Assembly: GCF_008831285.2 (NCBI RefSeq)
Contig: NC_045149.1
Span: forward strand, 18,429,035-18,493,034
DNA from: Nymphaea colorata
Lineage: Eukaryota; Streptophyta; Magnoliopsida; Nymphaeales; Nymphaeaceae
Direction: 5' to 3'
DNA: 64,000 nt
Part shown: positions 49,015 through 61,300 of the stretch, in pieces
Layout of the letters: every line of letters starts with the position of its first letter
Numbering within the stretch: position 1 is the first letter of the stretch
The notes under the pieces: generated by a model
The model's input: only the letters and a program-made list of their open reading frames with translations
What the model was told of the DNA's origin: nothing
Database searches by the model: none
Made by a program: the position numbers and the translations under genes

Positions 49015-49400
49015 ATGGATGTCAATGGATTGAATTCGGATCGGATATCTGAGTAAAATACTTAAAAAAGATCAAATATGCAAAAGAATTTCACATCCGA
49101 TTAAGATACTAGATCTCTTTTGGTAATTTAGAAAACGACATGCAATCAGATTTGGATTTGGATTTAGTTTTAAATGAATGTCCAATTCAATTTGGGTCGA
49201 ATTCTATCTTGGGTATCTATTCATTTTAATGTTGGTTCTTAACGTATTATAATATGATTGGGGTTTCGCTTTCTTTTCTTTTTTTTTAACTTAACGGCAG
49301 ATTCAAAAGTGAAAAGAAAAGTCAGATTTGGATCATATTCTTCTAGTAAATTTTAAAAATTGGATCTGAATATGATATGGCCTTTTTCCTTCATACCTAA
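49015..49400. repeat. Dispersed repeat, related to 43450-43790
   Basis: Rich in GGAT(C/T)(T/G)GAT phrases and sharing several ordered phrases with 43450-43790, as described there. The class is unknown. Confidence 0.45.
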
Positions 49401-49518
49401 ATCACAATTTGAATTTGTATATGTAAACATGTGATTAAGGTAAAACGTACATCAAATTCAAAATGAACTTGCCATGGATGACAACGCCGTCCAATTTTGA
49501 CTTATCTTCTCCAAGGTT

Positions 49519-49740
49519 GTGTTTGGATGACACCCTTATCTAATCCAGTTTCGTTAAAAATTTTGTGTTTTTGTTTGGGTGACACAAACAACACCTCGTT
49601 TTTGAAACCAGGTTTTGTGAAAATTAGATTTTCTTCAAATTCTGTTTTGATAGCACCCAAACACTCATAAAACCTGATTTTCGGAGGCAAAATCCAGGTT
49701 TTGAGATACAAAAACTGGTTTTGAAGTGTCACCCAAACAC
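49519..49740. mobile_element. MITE-like element with terminal inverted repeats
   Basis: GTGTTTGGATGACAC (49519-49533) is matched in inverted orientation by GTGTCACCCAAACAC (49726-49740), 14 of 15 bases. Internal inverted copies of GTTTGGGTGACAC (about 49577) and CACCCAAACAC (about 49652) make the element strongly self-complementary. There is no coding capacity. The GTGTTTGG-type end is reminiscent of plant hAT-like MITEs. I could not identify the target duplication, so the borders are approximate. Confidence 0.65.
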
Positions 49741-50848
49741 CCTTAACATTTATTCTCATTGAAAACTAGATCTGGGTCCAGTTGGCTAATAAGTAAACGT
49801 AGCCAAAAAGTATGGCTAGTTTTGTGTTTTGTGCCCCCAATCATGTAAAACCGGTTTTTCTGCACTCAAAAAAAGTAAAACCCTGCTAACTACTAACTCT
49901 TTTTGGCGAATATTTTACCTAACCCTTGCATGTGAAATATCCAAGAGTGAAGTCTTTGGAAACCTCACTTTTTCAAGATCCCATTGACTAGAAAGTAGAA
50001 ACTCGAAGTGGGTGGGAGTCCATTCCTAAGGGCGTTGTCAACACGGGACTCGGATTCGACCGAGACGTATCGTATCGCATTGATTGCGAAACTTAAAAGA
50101 TATTGACTGACCTAAAGCATGAAATCTTAAACATTTTTGTTCCTTTAAATACAATTCGGAAGTTGATCGACACGGCTGCCACCGAGACGATTTCAAAGCA
50201 CCGTATCGGTCGACCGATACTGAACAAATAAACAAAGAGTATGGGCCTTCGTGGTCGAGATACTTGTGCCGTGGGTTTAGGTTGCGTGAGCCGTTTCAGT
50301 TGTTCTCCTTGATTTGGGGTTGGGTCGGATGGGCCAAGGAGTGGGCTCGTGGATCGATGCTGATGGTTACTTTTAACGGACTCACCATCCCCGTGATCAC
50401 CGGAAGGCGGTTGGGTTGACCACGAGCGGTCAAACCACCGTGACCCAAGCCCCTGACCCTCTCCAGTCTCCGCCACCACTTTCCACGGCTTTGTTGACAA
50501 GATGTTCGGGTCCGCCGTCCGCCCCGAAATTCCTCGAATCCAAACCCATTATCTTTTTCCTCTCCCAAACTGAAAAATAAAAAATAAAAGACTATACGGA
50601 ATACCATATCTTTGTTTTAGGAATATAAATTAATGACGAAAAAGATTTTTGTTCTTCCGTATCGTGCTTCTTCAAACAACAACTTATTTTAAACACATAA
50701 TAATATAATGTTCTTATTATCAAAACATTTTAAGTAATCTTAAGAATATAAATCGATACAAGTTGAGTTAGTTCATGCTCACATGGAAGATTTGGTCCCA
50801 TGTCATTTAAAAAGTTTTAATTTAAATTCTCAAACCAAGTTGTTCTGA

Positions 50849-50900
<52 letters not shown>

Positions 50901-52955
50901 CAAAATGTGGAGTTCATTTTGTTCAATTATATTAAAAGACTGCCTCTCAGACGTAAGTACAGTACTCGGATCTTCGGCTTCTAAAGTATACGGTCTCATT
51001 TTTTAAAAATAAAATCCAAGCTAAGTTCCAAAATCCATATTCTTGTACGGTATATGCCTCAGGAATATACTTATCAAGGACCTTAATTAGTAAGGGCTGT
51101 GATTTATTAAATTATCAAGTTGAAGCAAGGAAAAGGGAAAAAAAATCCTCTAATTAGTAATCACTTTTGGATCTGATACGTGGTTTTACATTTGGATCTG
51201 AATCTGAATACCAATTTAAATTCCAAACGAAATCTGAATAAGAATACGTGTGTAACTATCTTATGTTTCCAGGCATCTCATGCTTAAGTTACGAAATCTA
51301 AACTCAACTAGACAGATCCAAACAAGTTGGATTTTTTATATAGCCCATGTCTGACACAGATTTGGATCCTTATATGCCCGATAATATGTATCATCTTCAC
51401 TATAATTAGTTGCAAGGACGTGAATCCAGATCTTGAAATATATATTCTCAGATCCAACTGCCCTATATACAATTGAGTCTTGTTACTTACTTCCCGACTC
51501 AAAACACCAACTACCAAAACTGAATTTGCACGTGATTATTAATTGGATTTGGATTTCTTTACCAAACTTTCAACTAATCTACGTCAGACTCGAGTCTGCG
51601 ATTGGATCAATGCAGATCAATATCGGCAACCACATGGGCGGTGGTCCAGGACAAGTTGCACCCTGTTTGGTTCATTGCTCTACTTCTCAGATACCTGTTC
51701 ATTCCAAGCATGTCTACACACACATATATATATATATATAGATGTGTGTGTGTGTTCATGGTGACAGTATTCTATGAAATTTTGCCATCATTTAGAGACA
51801 GATAATATAGTTATGAAACATGATAACACAATGTCACCGTCATATAAAATATAATTGCTCCAAAAAATACGGCAAATTGTCACAGTGTTTCATGCATCTG
51901 CCTTCTTTTTCTTTTTTTTTTTGGTAAATTTTTGAGACAATAACTACATGTTATTGTTATCAAATAGCTAATATAAGGATCAAACCTAACTATCTATGGA
52001 TGACAGATTTCATGATAGCAAGATTTGAGTTTAGTATCAGAAAGGATTGACACAATGGTTACGGTGGAGCTTGTAGACAATAGTTTTTGTTTCGAGGTAC
52101 TCTAGCGCCAACTTTTTGTTATGTAAATTGAAGCATAGCATGAGAAATCCTATGCACCAAAAACAACCTTAGACTGGGGGATGTCTTCAAAATCCATTAT
52201 ATTTATAAGTGTGAATTTAGTGAGTGAGACCCAAAATGTCTAAAATACCCTTGCACAAATAAGATGAGCCCCCCTTTCAAAGGGAAAAATGAAAGGAAAT
52301 ATAGTTCTTTTTTAGAATTGGGTCTCCTTTTTCAAGTTTTTTTTTTTGTAAATAAGTGATAGAGTTATAAACCATGTATGAAACTGTTTTTTTTTTTACT
52401 TGTTTTTTCTCACTTATGTTTTTTTATTTTTTGAATAATCGCTTTCTATACTTTACAATTGGTGAATAAAAAAAAAAAAGACCGATACATAGATTATTAT
52501 ATGACCAAATCTTCACTCACGTGGGTAGAATTATGCTTGCAATGATGGTCACAAAAAGTGTTGGAAGTACAATACTAGTCCCCAAAAATCTCGTGAGAAA
52601 ATTATTGAGTTTTAAAAACATTTTTCTTTTTAACAAAACGAAAGCCATCTACGGGATTGAAATAATGGATCTAAGTAGGAACCCGATCCATTTTCAATTA
52701 TCCATATGGAAGAAACCCATATTTATTAAACATTTTGCCCACAAGTATATCAATTATGTAAATGTAAGAGTTACTCCTCGTTTTTCCAAAGGCATTTCAT
52801 ATGAAAACATATGTCCTTATGACTAGCACCATTAAACATAGAAACATTTAATTGCCATACTCAAGAGCATTAATTCCTTGAAATAAAAAAAAAAATGTTC
52901 TTAAATTATATTTTTAAATTGAAAACTAATATTCTTCAATTTAACGGGTTACCTA
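49741..52955. other. Intergenic, no gene recognised
   Basis: AT-rich. A GC-richer patch at about 50040-50560 has minus-strand open frames but no recognisable domain. An AT array lies at 50851-50897 and a short (TA)n(GT)n run near 51720-51754. Confidence 0.4.
50851..50897. repeat. (AT)23 microsatellite
   Basis: Uninterrupted AT run. Confidence 0.95.
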
Positions 52956-53450
52956 AAATGGGTCGGAGCCGAATGGCCAGGTGAGTCCATTTCAGGACCC
53001 TCGGCCTTTATGTGTACCGAACGCAACATTCCACCGACCTTGTAACGCCTCTTTCGCTCACGATGAGCGCGCCTTTAACCTAAAAAGACGAAACTGGGCC
53101 CGCTAAAATCCTCGTATACGGCCTTGTCCTGTTAAATCGGAACGACAATCTCAGATACAGGAGGGGCGTTTTCGTCTCACAGGAGAAGTCACGTGCTCCC
53201 CCTGAGGAACCGCGAAGGGGAAGAGTGCCGGCGAGAGATGATCCTTTCCTTTAAAGAGGTTTGCGGAAAGCGAGTGTTTGAGAAGCGTAAAAGAGAAGGA
53301 AGCGGACGGGGAAGCGTCTGCGACTGCGAGTTCGGAACGGATGAGGGGTTTGAGGTCGGGCGCAGTTTCGGATCCGCGATCCGTTGAGGCGAGGAGCCTA
53401 GGGTCTCGGATCCGTTGAAAACAGGGTAACGTCTACTTCCTTGCGTGTGC
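52956..53450. other. GC- and CpG-rich patch of unknown function
   Basis: A roughly 500-bp patch in AT-rich surroundings with many CG steps (CGCGATCCG, GAAGCGGACGGGG, CGGATCCGCGATCCG) resembles the 5' end of a gene. Open frames exist on both strands (plus 53193-53387; minus 53452-53189), but neither resembles a family I know, and no downstream exon was found. Confidence 0.35.
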
Positions 53451-53520
53451 AAAATGTAATCGTTTTTTTGTCCGGATATTACGATATGTGGTTATCCAGT
53501 TCTGACCGGATCCGGATATG

Positions 53521-53612
53521 AGGAACCAATCTCATTCCAAAGGTGACAAAATGTGTCAGCTTTCTTCTTACCCCGTTAGGATCTTTTCTGCCCATTTGCT
53601 TACTGCATTTGG

Positions 53613-53674
<62 letters not shown>

Positions 53675-53964
53675 TTTCATTTTTGTAAAAATTATTGATG
53701 GGTATGATAAGGACTTTTAGAAACATACGGATTGACGCACAATGTTTCTAGGAACAGAAGAAAATTTGATAAATGAGTATTACATCTTCTCATCGAATTT
53801 TAAACTCATTGTCTTGTATAATAGCATTTTTGTAAAGTAAACTGCAGAAAATTTGTGAAAAATAAGTTGAAAATAAAACCAAGAGAAAAAAAGAAGTAAA
53901 AAAAAAAAAGAAGGAACTAAATGGTAACCTCTATTAATTAATTAATTATAAGGAACCAATCTCA
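53521..53964. repeat. 14-bp direct repeat bracketing a 416-bp segment
   Basis: AGGAACCAATCTCA occurs at 53521-53534 and again at 53951-53964. The enclosed segment contains an (AT)28 array (53616-53671), an A-rich stretch (53880-53915) and an ATTAATTAATTAATTATA end directly before the second repeat. This looks like a target-site duplication around a non-LTR insertion with a simple-repeat tail. The element itself is not recognised. Confidence 0.5.
53616..53671. repeat. (AT)28 microsatellite
   Basis: Uninterrupted AT run. Confidence 0.95.
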
Positions 53965-54887
53965 GGGACACACATGTATATGTCTTTGGACGGCAGCATT
54001 CATACGGGCCCTCAGCACCCGCCTGATGTCCCCCATTATATTACGCTGATTTTGTCTCATATCTCATTCGTGTGTATGTGTGTGTATATATATATATATA
54101 TATTATGCTTAGTGGAGTATAGCCGTGGGCACTACTTTCTTAAGTTACAAACAATTGTAGATGATACTATTGAGTTTAAGGGAATAACTGTAAATTCTCC
54201 CAGATATCTCATTGGCGTAGTCACATGTAGGGCTCGTGTGGGCGGTTGCCAACACTGCTTAGAATTCTTTTGTTTTTATGTTGATAAATTATATATAAGT
54301 GTGCCTCCCTATATAAATGTTTCTAAACATATTCCTTTTCAACTATTTTGTTTTTTTTAGTTCCTCACTGTCAAATGCCCAATGCACACAATGACAAAGG
54401 AAAGAAAGGGGAGGCCTTGGCATGGTATATTCCTTTTATACATACATATATATGGAGAAATATGCTAAATATAAGAAGGTCCTTTTCATGAAAAATGACA
54501 TCAATATGCTAAAAAAAAAAAAAAAACTTGATCAAGTTGTCTTAATAAAACGATGGTTAACCATTTGTGCTAATTGTTTGATGTGACCTAATAGTTGTAT
54601 CAACCCACGTAACATCTAGATAGTTTCGCAACAGTCTCACATCCAAAAATTTTAAATGTGCAAATAAATGTTCGAAACGGTTCTCTGTCGGGCCGAACCG
54701 GTTCTAAAAGCGATATCCGTCTGGATCCGATAGAAAGATCCATAATCTCAAAATGGATTTGGAAACAAAAAAAGAGAGGCGGGGTCCACGAGCACGACGG
54801 AAAACCCGTTTCTATTGGTCCACGTGGCTGCGCGGGACCCACTAAGCCGACACTTTCTCGCACGCGTCGAGCGAAGGCGTCGGTGAT
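53965..54887. other. Intergenic, upstream of the pectate lyase region
   Basis: AT-rich up to about 54650, then increasingly GC-rich. No gene was recognised. Confidence 0.4.
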
Positions 54888-55055
54888 GGCACGTGCAGAT
54901 GTGTGGGTGTTGGTGCGTGCGCTACAGTATGTGTGTGATAGATGTGTGCGTGTTGGTGGGTGCGCTCGAGTATATGTGTGTTGGAGTGGGCTTTGGGCGG
55001 ATGTGTGCGTTGGTGCGTGCGCTCGAGAATGTGTGTGTTGGAGGAGGGTGGGGGA
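54888..55055. repeat. GT-rich degenerate tandem repeat upstream of the pectate lyase promoter
   Basis: TGGTG(C/G)GTGCGCT(A/C) occurs at 54911, 54954 and 55011, each followed by a GTGTGTGT(G/T) stretch. Purine/pyrimidine alternation is strong. The end lies about 125 bases before the TATA box. Confidence 0.75.
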
Positions 55056-55178
55056 CAGAGGAAAATCCGTTGATGGCGGTTAGGGAAGACTGGTTTCCTT
55101 AACTATGGTTAGTGCAGAGGGTGGGAGGGTTAACCGGGGGCTTATGGGGCGTCCGGGTCGGGTCGGGGCTCCCCTTTT

Positions 55179-55187
55179 CTATAAAAG
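55179..55187 (+). promoter_or_regulatory. TATA box of the pectate lyase gene
   Basis: CTATAAAAG in a GC-rich setting, about 127 bases before the ATG at 55308. Confidence 0.7.
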
Positions 55188-55307
55188 ACCGTCCCGATGG
55201 GTGGTTTTTTGACTGCGTTGCTTTTTCTGTTTTTTCCCCCGTGTCCTCTCACTCAGTGTTATCTGCAAGAGCGGCAGTGGTGACGACGGCGGGGGGGCGG
55301 AGGAGCC

Positions 55308-58300
55308 ATGGCGGAGAAAGCTGGAGTCCTGACTGTCGTGGCCTTGATTATGGTGGCGCTGGCCATCGGAGGGCTCTCCGGCGTCCGAGGGAGCAGAGAG
55401 GAGACGGATCTGAGGTACATTGCCGCCCGATCGCGCTTCTTCTTTTGTTTTCCCGGTTTGGAGCTCGGTGTCAGCTCCGTGCTCTCTGAGATTCGAGGAT
55501 TTCGATAAGAGGACGCATTTTATCGCTGTTTTTCGGTGATAGTGAAGGAATTTAGGGGGTTTTGGTGAGTTTTCTGGGCTTAGTGGACAATTCTTTGAGT
55601 GCTGAGAGTTTTGAGTGCGAGAGTGGGGACTTGAGTGGCTTATGGATGATGATAAGGAGTTTGCGTCGGGTTTAGACGTGAATGTAGGGGATCTGGTGTT
55701 CTGGACGATAGAGAATTGGTGGAATTAGCCTCGTTCTGCTTACGATCTGTTTTCTCTTTTACTTTATACTGCGTTTCCCTTTACCTGTCCGCGTTTTCGG
55801 GAAATGCAGAAGGATTTGACTGAACTTTCTTTCTTTTTCAGTTTCGACGATTTTCCTGGTCTATCTTTGAGAAATATTTACAAGTTTTACAAAGAACGAA
55901 TGGATCATCTCTTGTATTCTCTGTTTTTCGGATTTGCATCAAGCTTTTCTCTTACTTCAGCGGAATGTTACAGCAGGCGAAATCCTTCCAGTGGAAGCGT
56001 ATGTTTTTTTTTTTTTTTCCTTCTTGGTTTCTCCGTCTGATTTCCATGTTCGTACTGAAAGGTGATGGGAGCATTTCCGTGTTTGCAATAAAACCTGATT
56101 TGAAATACACAATGCGATGGGGGATCAGAGTGCTGACTTCTAGTAGAAGGATGTTTACTGCTTTACCGACAAATAAGGCTAAAATTACTGCGGAAAAAAG
56201 GAGGAGAAAATCCTTATTACTTTGTGGCTATGGCGGAAGAGATCTTACACAAGTCCTCATTCTTTTTTTCATGTCAACTCCGGTTGCTCTTTTCCAATTT
56301 TACCCGTAGCTAGCCCTCGCTATACTAGCCCGAGAAAACAGGGGACGAGATGAGCATTTTTTCCGCCTGTGTGGCGGACGAGATGAGCATTTTTTCGTCC
56401 TGTGTGGCATCCGTTTTCTTTTTGGAGTGCTGCTGCTTCTGGCGTTATAAGCATTTTCCTTAGCTGTGCCCTATATTAATGGCTTCTTTTGAGTTTTAGT
56501 TAAAATTTGGCTTCCTGGCCATTATATAGGTTTACTGCGTCAGTTAGGCCCTGAAGCCTCGTGAACCACATTCAAGTAAACTAGGATGGCAGTTCTCTTT
56601 CTCTGTTGTCATCTAGAAGCAGGGCCTCAGCCATTGGATCCAGTATTCGCACCAGATCCTTCCTGAGCTCAAGAACCAGGTTCGGGACTCGAGAATTTAG
56701 TCCCAGGTCGCCGATACCCGTTCCCCTCTCTGTCGTCTGCTCTGTTTGGAAGTATAGCGCATAACATGTGCAGATTGTTAATGTGTGGCGCATGGCGATG
56801 GGAGGAAAACGGTTGCTTTCGTTTTTAATGATCGTGGATGCATTAGGCAGCCTTCCTCCTTTTGGAAGTCGGGCTGGTGGGAACTGAAGACACCATCCAT
56901 CGGCAATTTCGGGTGGAGGCCTTTCACTTTTTTTTTTTTTTCTTGGGGAGCGGGTTCTGCGTTCCCGTCGACTCTCTCTCGGTTTTTGAGTCGCGCACAT
57001 TTTGTCCCTCCTTCCGGCACAGATTAAGCATTTCGCCGTTCAGGGTCTGTGTTTCCTTTTTGTCGAATGGGAAAAGGGTTCGAACGTCGCCGTCCGTCGT
57101 AGAAGGAAAACGACCCGATCGGCCACCGTCACGACGCTCGAGCTGGACAGAAAAGTTTGGCTCTGGGCTCGTTTTAGAATATACAACTTAATGTACCGCC
57201 AATTATTATTACTGCAATCGGTCCTGCCAAGGTACCGCGATGAGCACATTCTATTATACTAGAGAGGGCCTGGCGGTCTTTTTTCATACAGGGGTAAGAA
57301 AGTAATTTAAGATTAACCTGGATATCGGCCCGCCTTTCAATGTGGCACCGTATTCTCTAATATGAAAATGCTGACTCCATTCTTATGTTTTTTGGTTATT
57401 TTCTCAGAGGAGTTAATGCTGAAGCGTATGAAGCGGAAAGAAGGCTGCAAGCAATCAGATCTAACACGTTAGTATTACCTCTTTCTTTTCCTTTGCGCTT
57501 CCCAGAGTTGGCTTTTACTTGTGGGTTCCGAAGACTGCTTTTATTTCCATATTTTGGGTTCTTCATTTACTGTTAAAATTTCCCTCCGTGCATTTCCAAC
57601 TGATATACTTGTTACCCTGCTTAGGTCTTTCATTAATCCGGTCGTGGACGACCCAGATGCCGTCGCAGAGATGGTCACCATGTAAGTCCTTTTTTTCACG
57701 TCTCAGAACCATATCTGCGCATGAAGTCGAAGGTTTTATTGCGATCGATTGTCACGACTTTGGGCATTCCGTGCAATCTCCGTAATACCATTACGGTTTC
57801 CGGCTCATAAATGTATCTTTCAACAACTTGTGACCTGGCCAAGAGAGGGGGGTGGGCGGCTTTGGCAGTGGGTCACATGAGCTGTCTGATCTTGCTACCC
57901 TCCGATTGAGTTCTTGAAGCGAACTATTTAATCGCTTGTCCTGAACCCTGTGTGCATGTGCTATGTCTCCCTCACCTTGCTAAGCCGTGTGCGGATCTCA
58001 GATGCTAATTACCTTCCCCGTTGTTTTCATCAAGGTGGGCCTAGGATGGTGTGAATAATAGTGACCAACCCATACGTGCTAATATAAAATTAGTCGCTAA
58101 GTAGCTTTTTGGCCAAACCATCTACTTACCTCTTTGTCTGATGCATGTCTAAGTTTGGAAGCTTTCCGTTAGGGTGGATTTCCAATTGGTTGGTCACACT
58201 TGTGATAAGAAGCAGTACATGAGCTGTGTAGGAATTGACAACCGTGGTTTGTTTTGAAAAAAAAAAAGAGGAGGAGGAGGAGGAAGAAGAAGAAATCTTG

Positions 58301-61300
58301 GCACCCACCAGATCGGATCGGCCTTGCATGTGAGTGCACATGCACATGCACAGGCAGGGCATTTATTTGTTCTTTAACCTCATTGCCTCAGAAACTGACA
58401 GGGGCCGTCCGAGGTGTTTTATAAAAAGCAATTTGTGAAACATTTTTTTTTTTCATGAGAATGACCGGGATACCCCTTTTGCATATTCCCTTGAGTCCCT
58501 TCATTCTCCGCGCGCTTTTCTTTTCACTTTTGTAACTGAAATAAGGAACAGGAATGCCAACTCTAGGTGGGTCTCTGACACCAGAGAAAGAGAACGAACC
58601 CCTTAACGGTCAAAAGACTGATGATCACGCTTCTGTGGTACCCTTCTTGGATGTCAGATATGATAAGCCAGATGGTTTTCTTGCTCCTTGCCCCCGCTAT
58701 TGTCCCCTTGATGGTTCTTGCTCCGGGGCGACAAAGTCCCTGCGCTCTCCTCCAAGCCATGGAAACTCTTTTTGTGTCAAGGGAAGTCTTGACGCTTTTC
58801 GTCCTCGTCGTGCCAGGAGGCCCAGACCAAGGAACCAAATCAGTAAAGAAGATTCCGTTTCCCTTCAAGCCTTTAACTTTCCCACGCAGACCACTTCTTT
58901 ATGAATTACGACCTTCTGCTCTTCCCCTTTCAGTTTTTCCCTTTTATGCGTAGCGCTTTATGGTCTAAGGATAAAAGCAGGGAAAGGGTACCGAACGTCA
59001 TTGAGTGCGGAAGGTATTTTGGTTACTGGTCCTAATGGCCTTGTATACTCTCGTGTTTTGCTACTGCCGTATGTTGGGTGAAGTCGAGCCGGTCCGAGCT
59101 CAATGAAAATTGCACTCAACCCCTCTTTGTGGACTCGGGAAGCAGTCGGTATGGTAAGGGAAAATTTCATTTTCGGGCATACTTTTCGCACATAAATTCA
59201 AAAATTTACTTTTTTACAATTTTTTAAAATAGTAACACTTTCCATGAAAACTGTCACAAGTAACAAAAACTGCTAAAACGATATCAATGCGATCTTGCGA
59301 TAGAGAGTGAAACTGTACAAAATTTAACTTTTTACTTTTTCAAATTAATAAAATCGACAGCCAAAACTTTTTATGAAAAGTACAGTTCTGTTGGGAAAAT
59401 CATGAAAGAGTCTCTTCCGAGAAATATGGGTAAAATATAGACAAAAAATTAGAGGTTCCCTTTAAGAACGTTTTAGCACGGCATGCTTATGAAGAAGCAT
59501 GTGGGAAGAGGAGCTTTCATAAACTGGTTAGTGATTTTGACACCCTTTCCTCATATAATCTTCAACTCACAAACTTGGCATTCATTTAATTACTTAGATA
59601 GAAAGTCTCTGCTCCGTCAGGAATCAGGACCCACGCCCCTGCTTGAGTCGAAGAAGTTACTTGCAGGAACCCCTTCACGCTAAATACACGGGTTGACAGG
59701 GTTGATTCACCTCGTTGGTGTTGCGGGACCCCTGTGTCTGCTAGCCTCGCCTAGCATTTAAATCATCCAGGATCCGTGCTTGAAATAATGCAAAAGCTAC
59801 GTCAAATTTGGGATACTTCCTACGACAGATTCGTCTGTGGGTCACCCGCAGATTAGTTTCTCGTTGGCATGCTGTCTGCTCCTGTAAGTCAGTTACTGAA
59901 AATTACTTCGAAAGATGAACTAAACATTGGAATTCGCCCACCACTATGAGTCTATTGCAACATCCACTTACTAATCTAATCGTGGAATTAGCACCCAATT
60001 CCTCATGTGTTCTAACATTAATTTTCTTCTTGCCCTTTCCCAGGAGCATTAGGAACAGCACGGCACGGAGGCAACTAGGCTACCTCTCCTGCGGCACCGG
60101 TAATCCCATCGATGACTGCTGGAGGTGCGACCCCAACTGGTCGCGCAACCGTAAGAGGCTGGCGGACTGCGGCATTGGGTTCGGGCGGAACGCCGTAGGG
60201 GGACGCAATGGCCGGTTCTACGTGGTGACGGACCACACGGACGATGACCCAGTGAACCCCCGGCCGGGCACCCTCCGCCACGCAGTGATCCAGGACGAAC
60301 CCCTGTGGATCGTGTTCAAGCGAGACATGGTGATCGTACTCAAGGAGGAGCTCATCATGAACAGCTTCAAGACCATCGACGGTCGTGGCGCCAATGTCCA
60401 CATCGCGAACGGCGCTTGCATCACCATCCAATTCGTTACCAACATCATCATCCACGGCATACACATCCATGACTGCAAGCCGACGGGCAATGCCATGGTG
60501 AGGAGCTCGCCGCGCCACTACGGCTGGCGGACCATGGCCGATGGGGATGCCGTGTCTATTTTCGGGTCTAGCCACATCTGGGTGGACCACTGCTCGCTCT
60601 CCAAGTGCGCCGACGGCCTCGTTGACGCCGTGATGGCCTCCACCGCCATCACCATCTCTAATAATTACTTCACGCACCACAACGAGGTCAGTTTGCTCCT
60701 CTCACAGAGTCTTCGCCCTCCCATTTATGCCCTATTCTTTCCCGTAGTGTGTCTCGAGTTCTAGTGTCGAGCCGGCTCTTCTCAAAATCCTGCTGTTAAC
60801 TCTCGCTTTAATTAGTTGAAGCAGATACCGAAGCCGGTTAATTTTTACATAAAAAAGAAACCAAGAATAAAGAGGATCGTTGGATGGGTCCTCTTTTTCC
60901 TTCTTTATTACAGGATTTGTCATCCCTCAATAATTCCTTCGTGGCCTTATGTGGATCAAATCATGCCAGAGTTGACAAGAAGAATTTTTCACGAGACAAG
61001 AAGAACTTGTCCGCAGAGACGGAAGGCGACCCTTTTGGTCATTTCCTTTAGGGGAATAGTTCCGTGCTGTTTAATGACGTGATGTTGGCCTCTCTTTCGT
61101 TCCGTTTCTTCCTGCTACTTCTTGGTCTCACTCCACTAAATTGTGGTTTTGTTTTTTCTGCGTTTGAAGGTGATGCTGTTGGGGCATAGTGATTCTTATA
61201 TGAAGGATAAGGAAATGCAGGTGACCATCGCTTTCAATCATTTCGGTGAAGGTCTCATTCAGAGAATGCCCAGGTAAAAAGAATGCCACAAGGCCTGAAT

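Noticed and set aside
50093-50607. Minus-strand frames in a moderately GC-rich patch
   Set aside because: No start context, domain or splice pattern supports a gene; composition alone is not enough.
56785-57191. Open frames inside pectate lyase intron 1
   Set aside because: They show no domain and no splice logic, and they lie between well-supported exons 1 and 2.
60075-60680. A 201-codon open frame on the minus strand
   Set aside because: It is the antisense shadow of the large pectate lyase exon 4.
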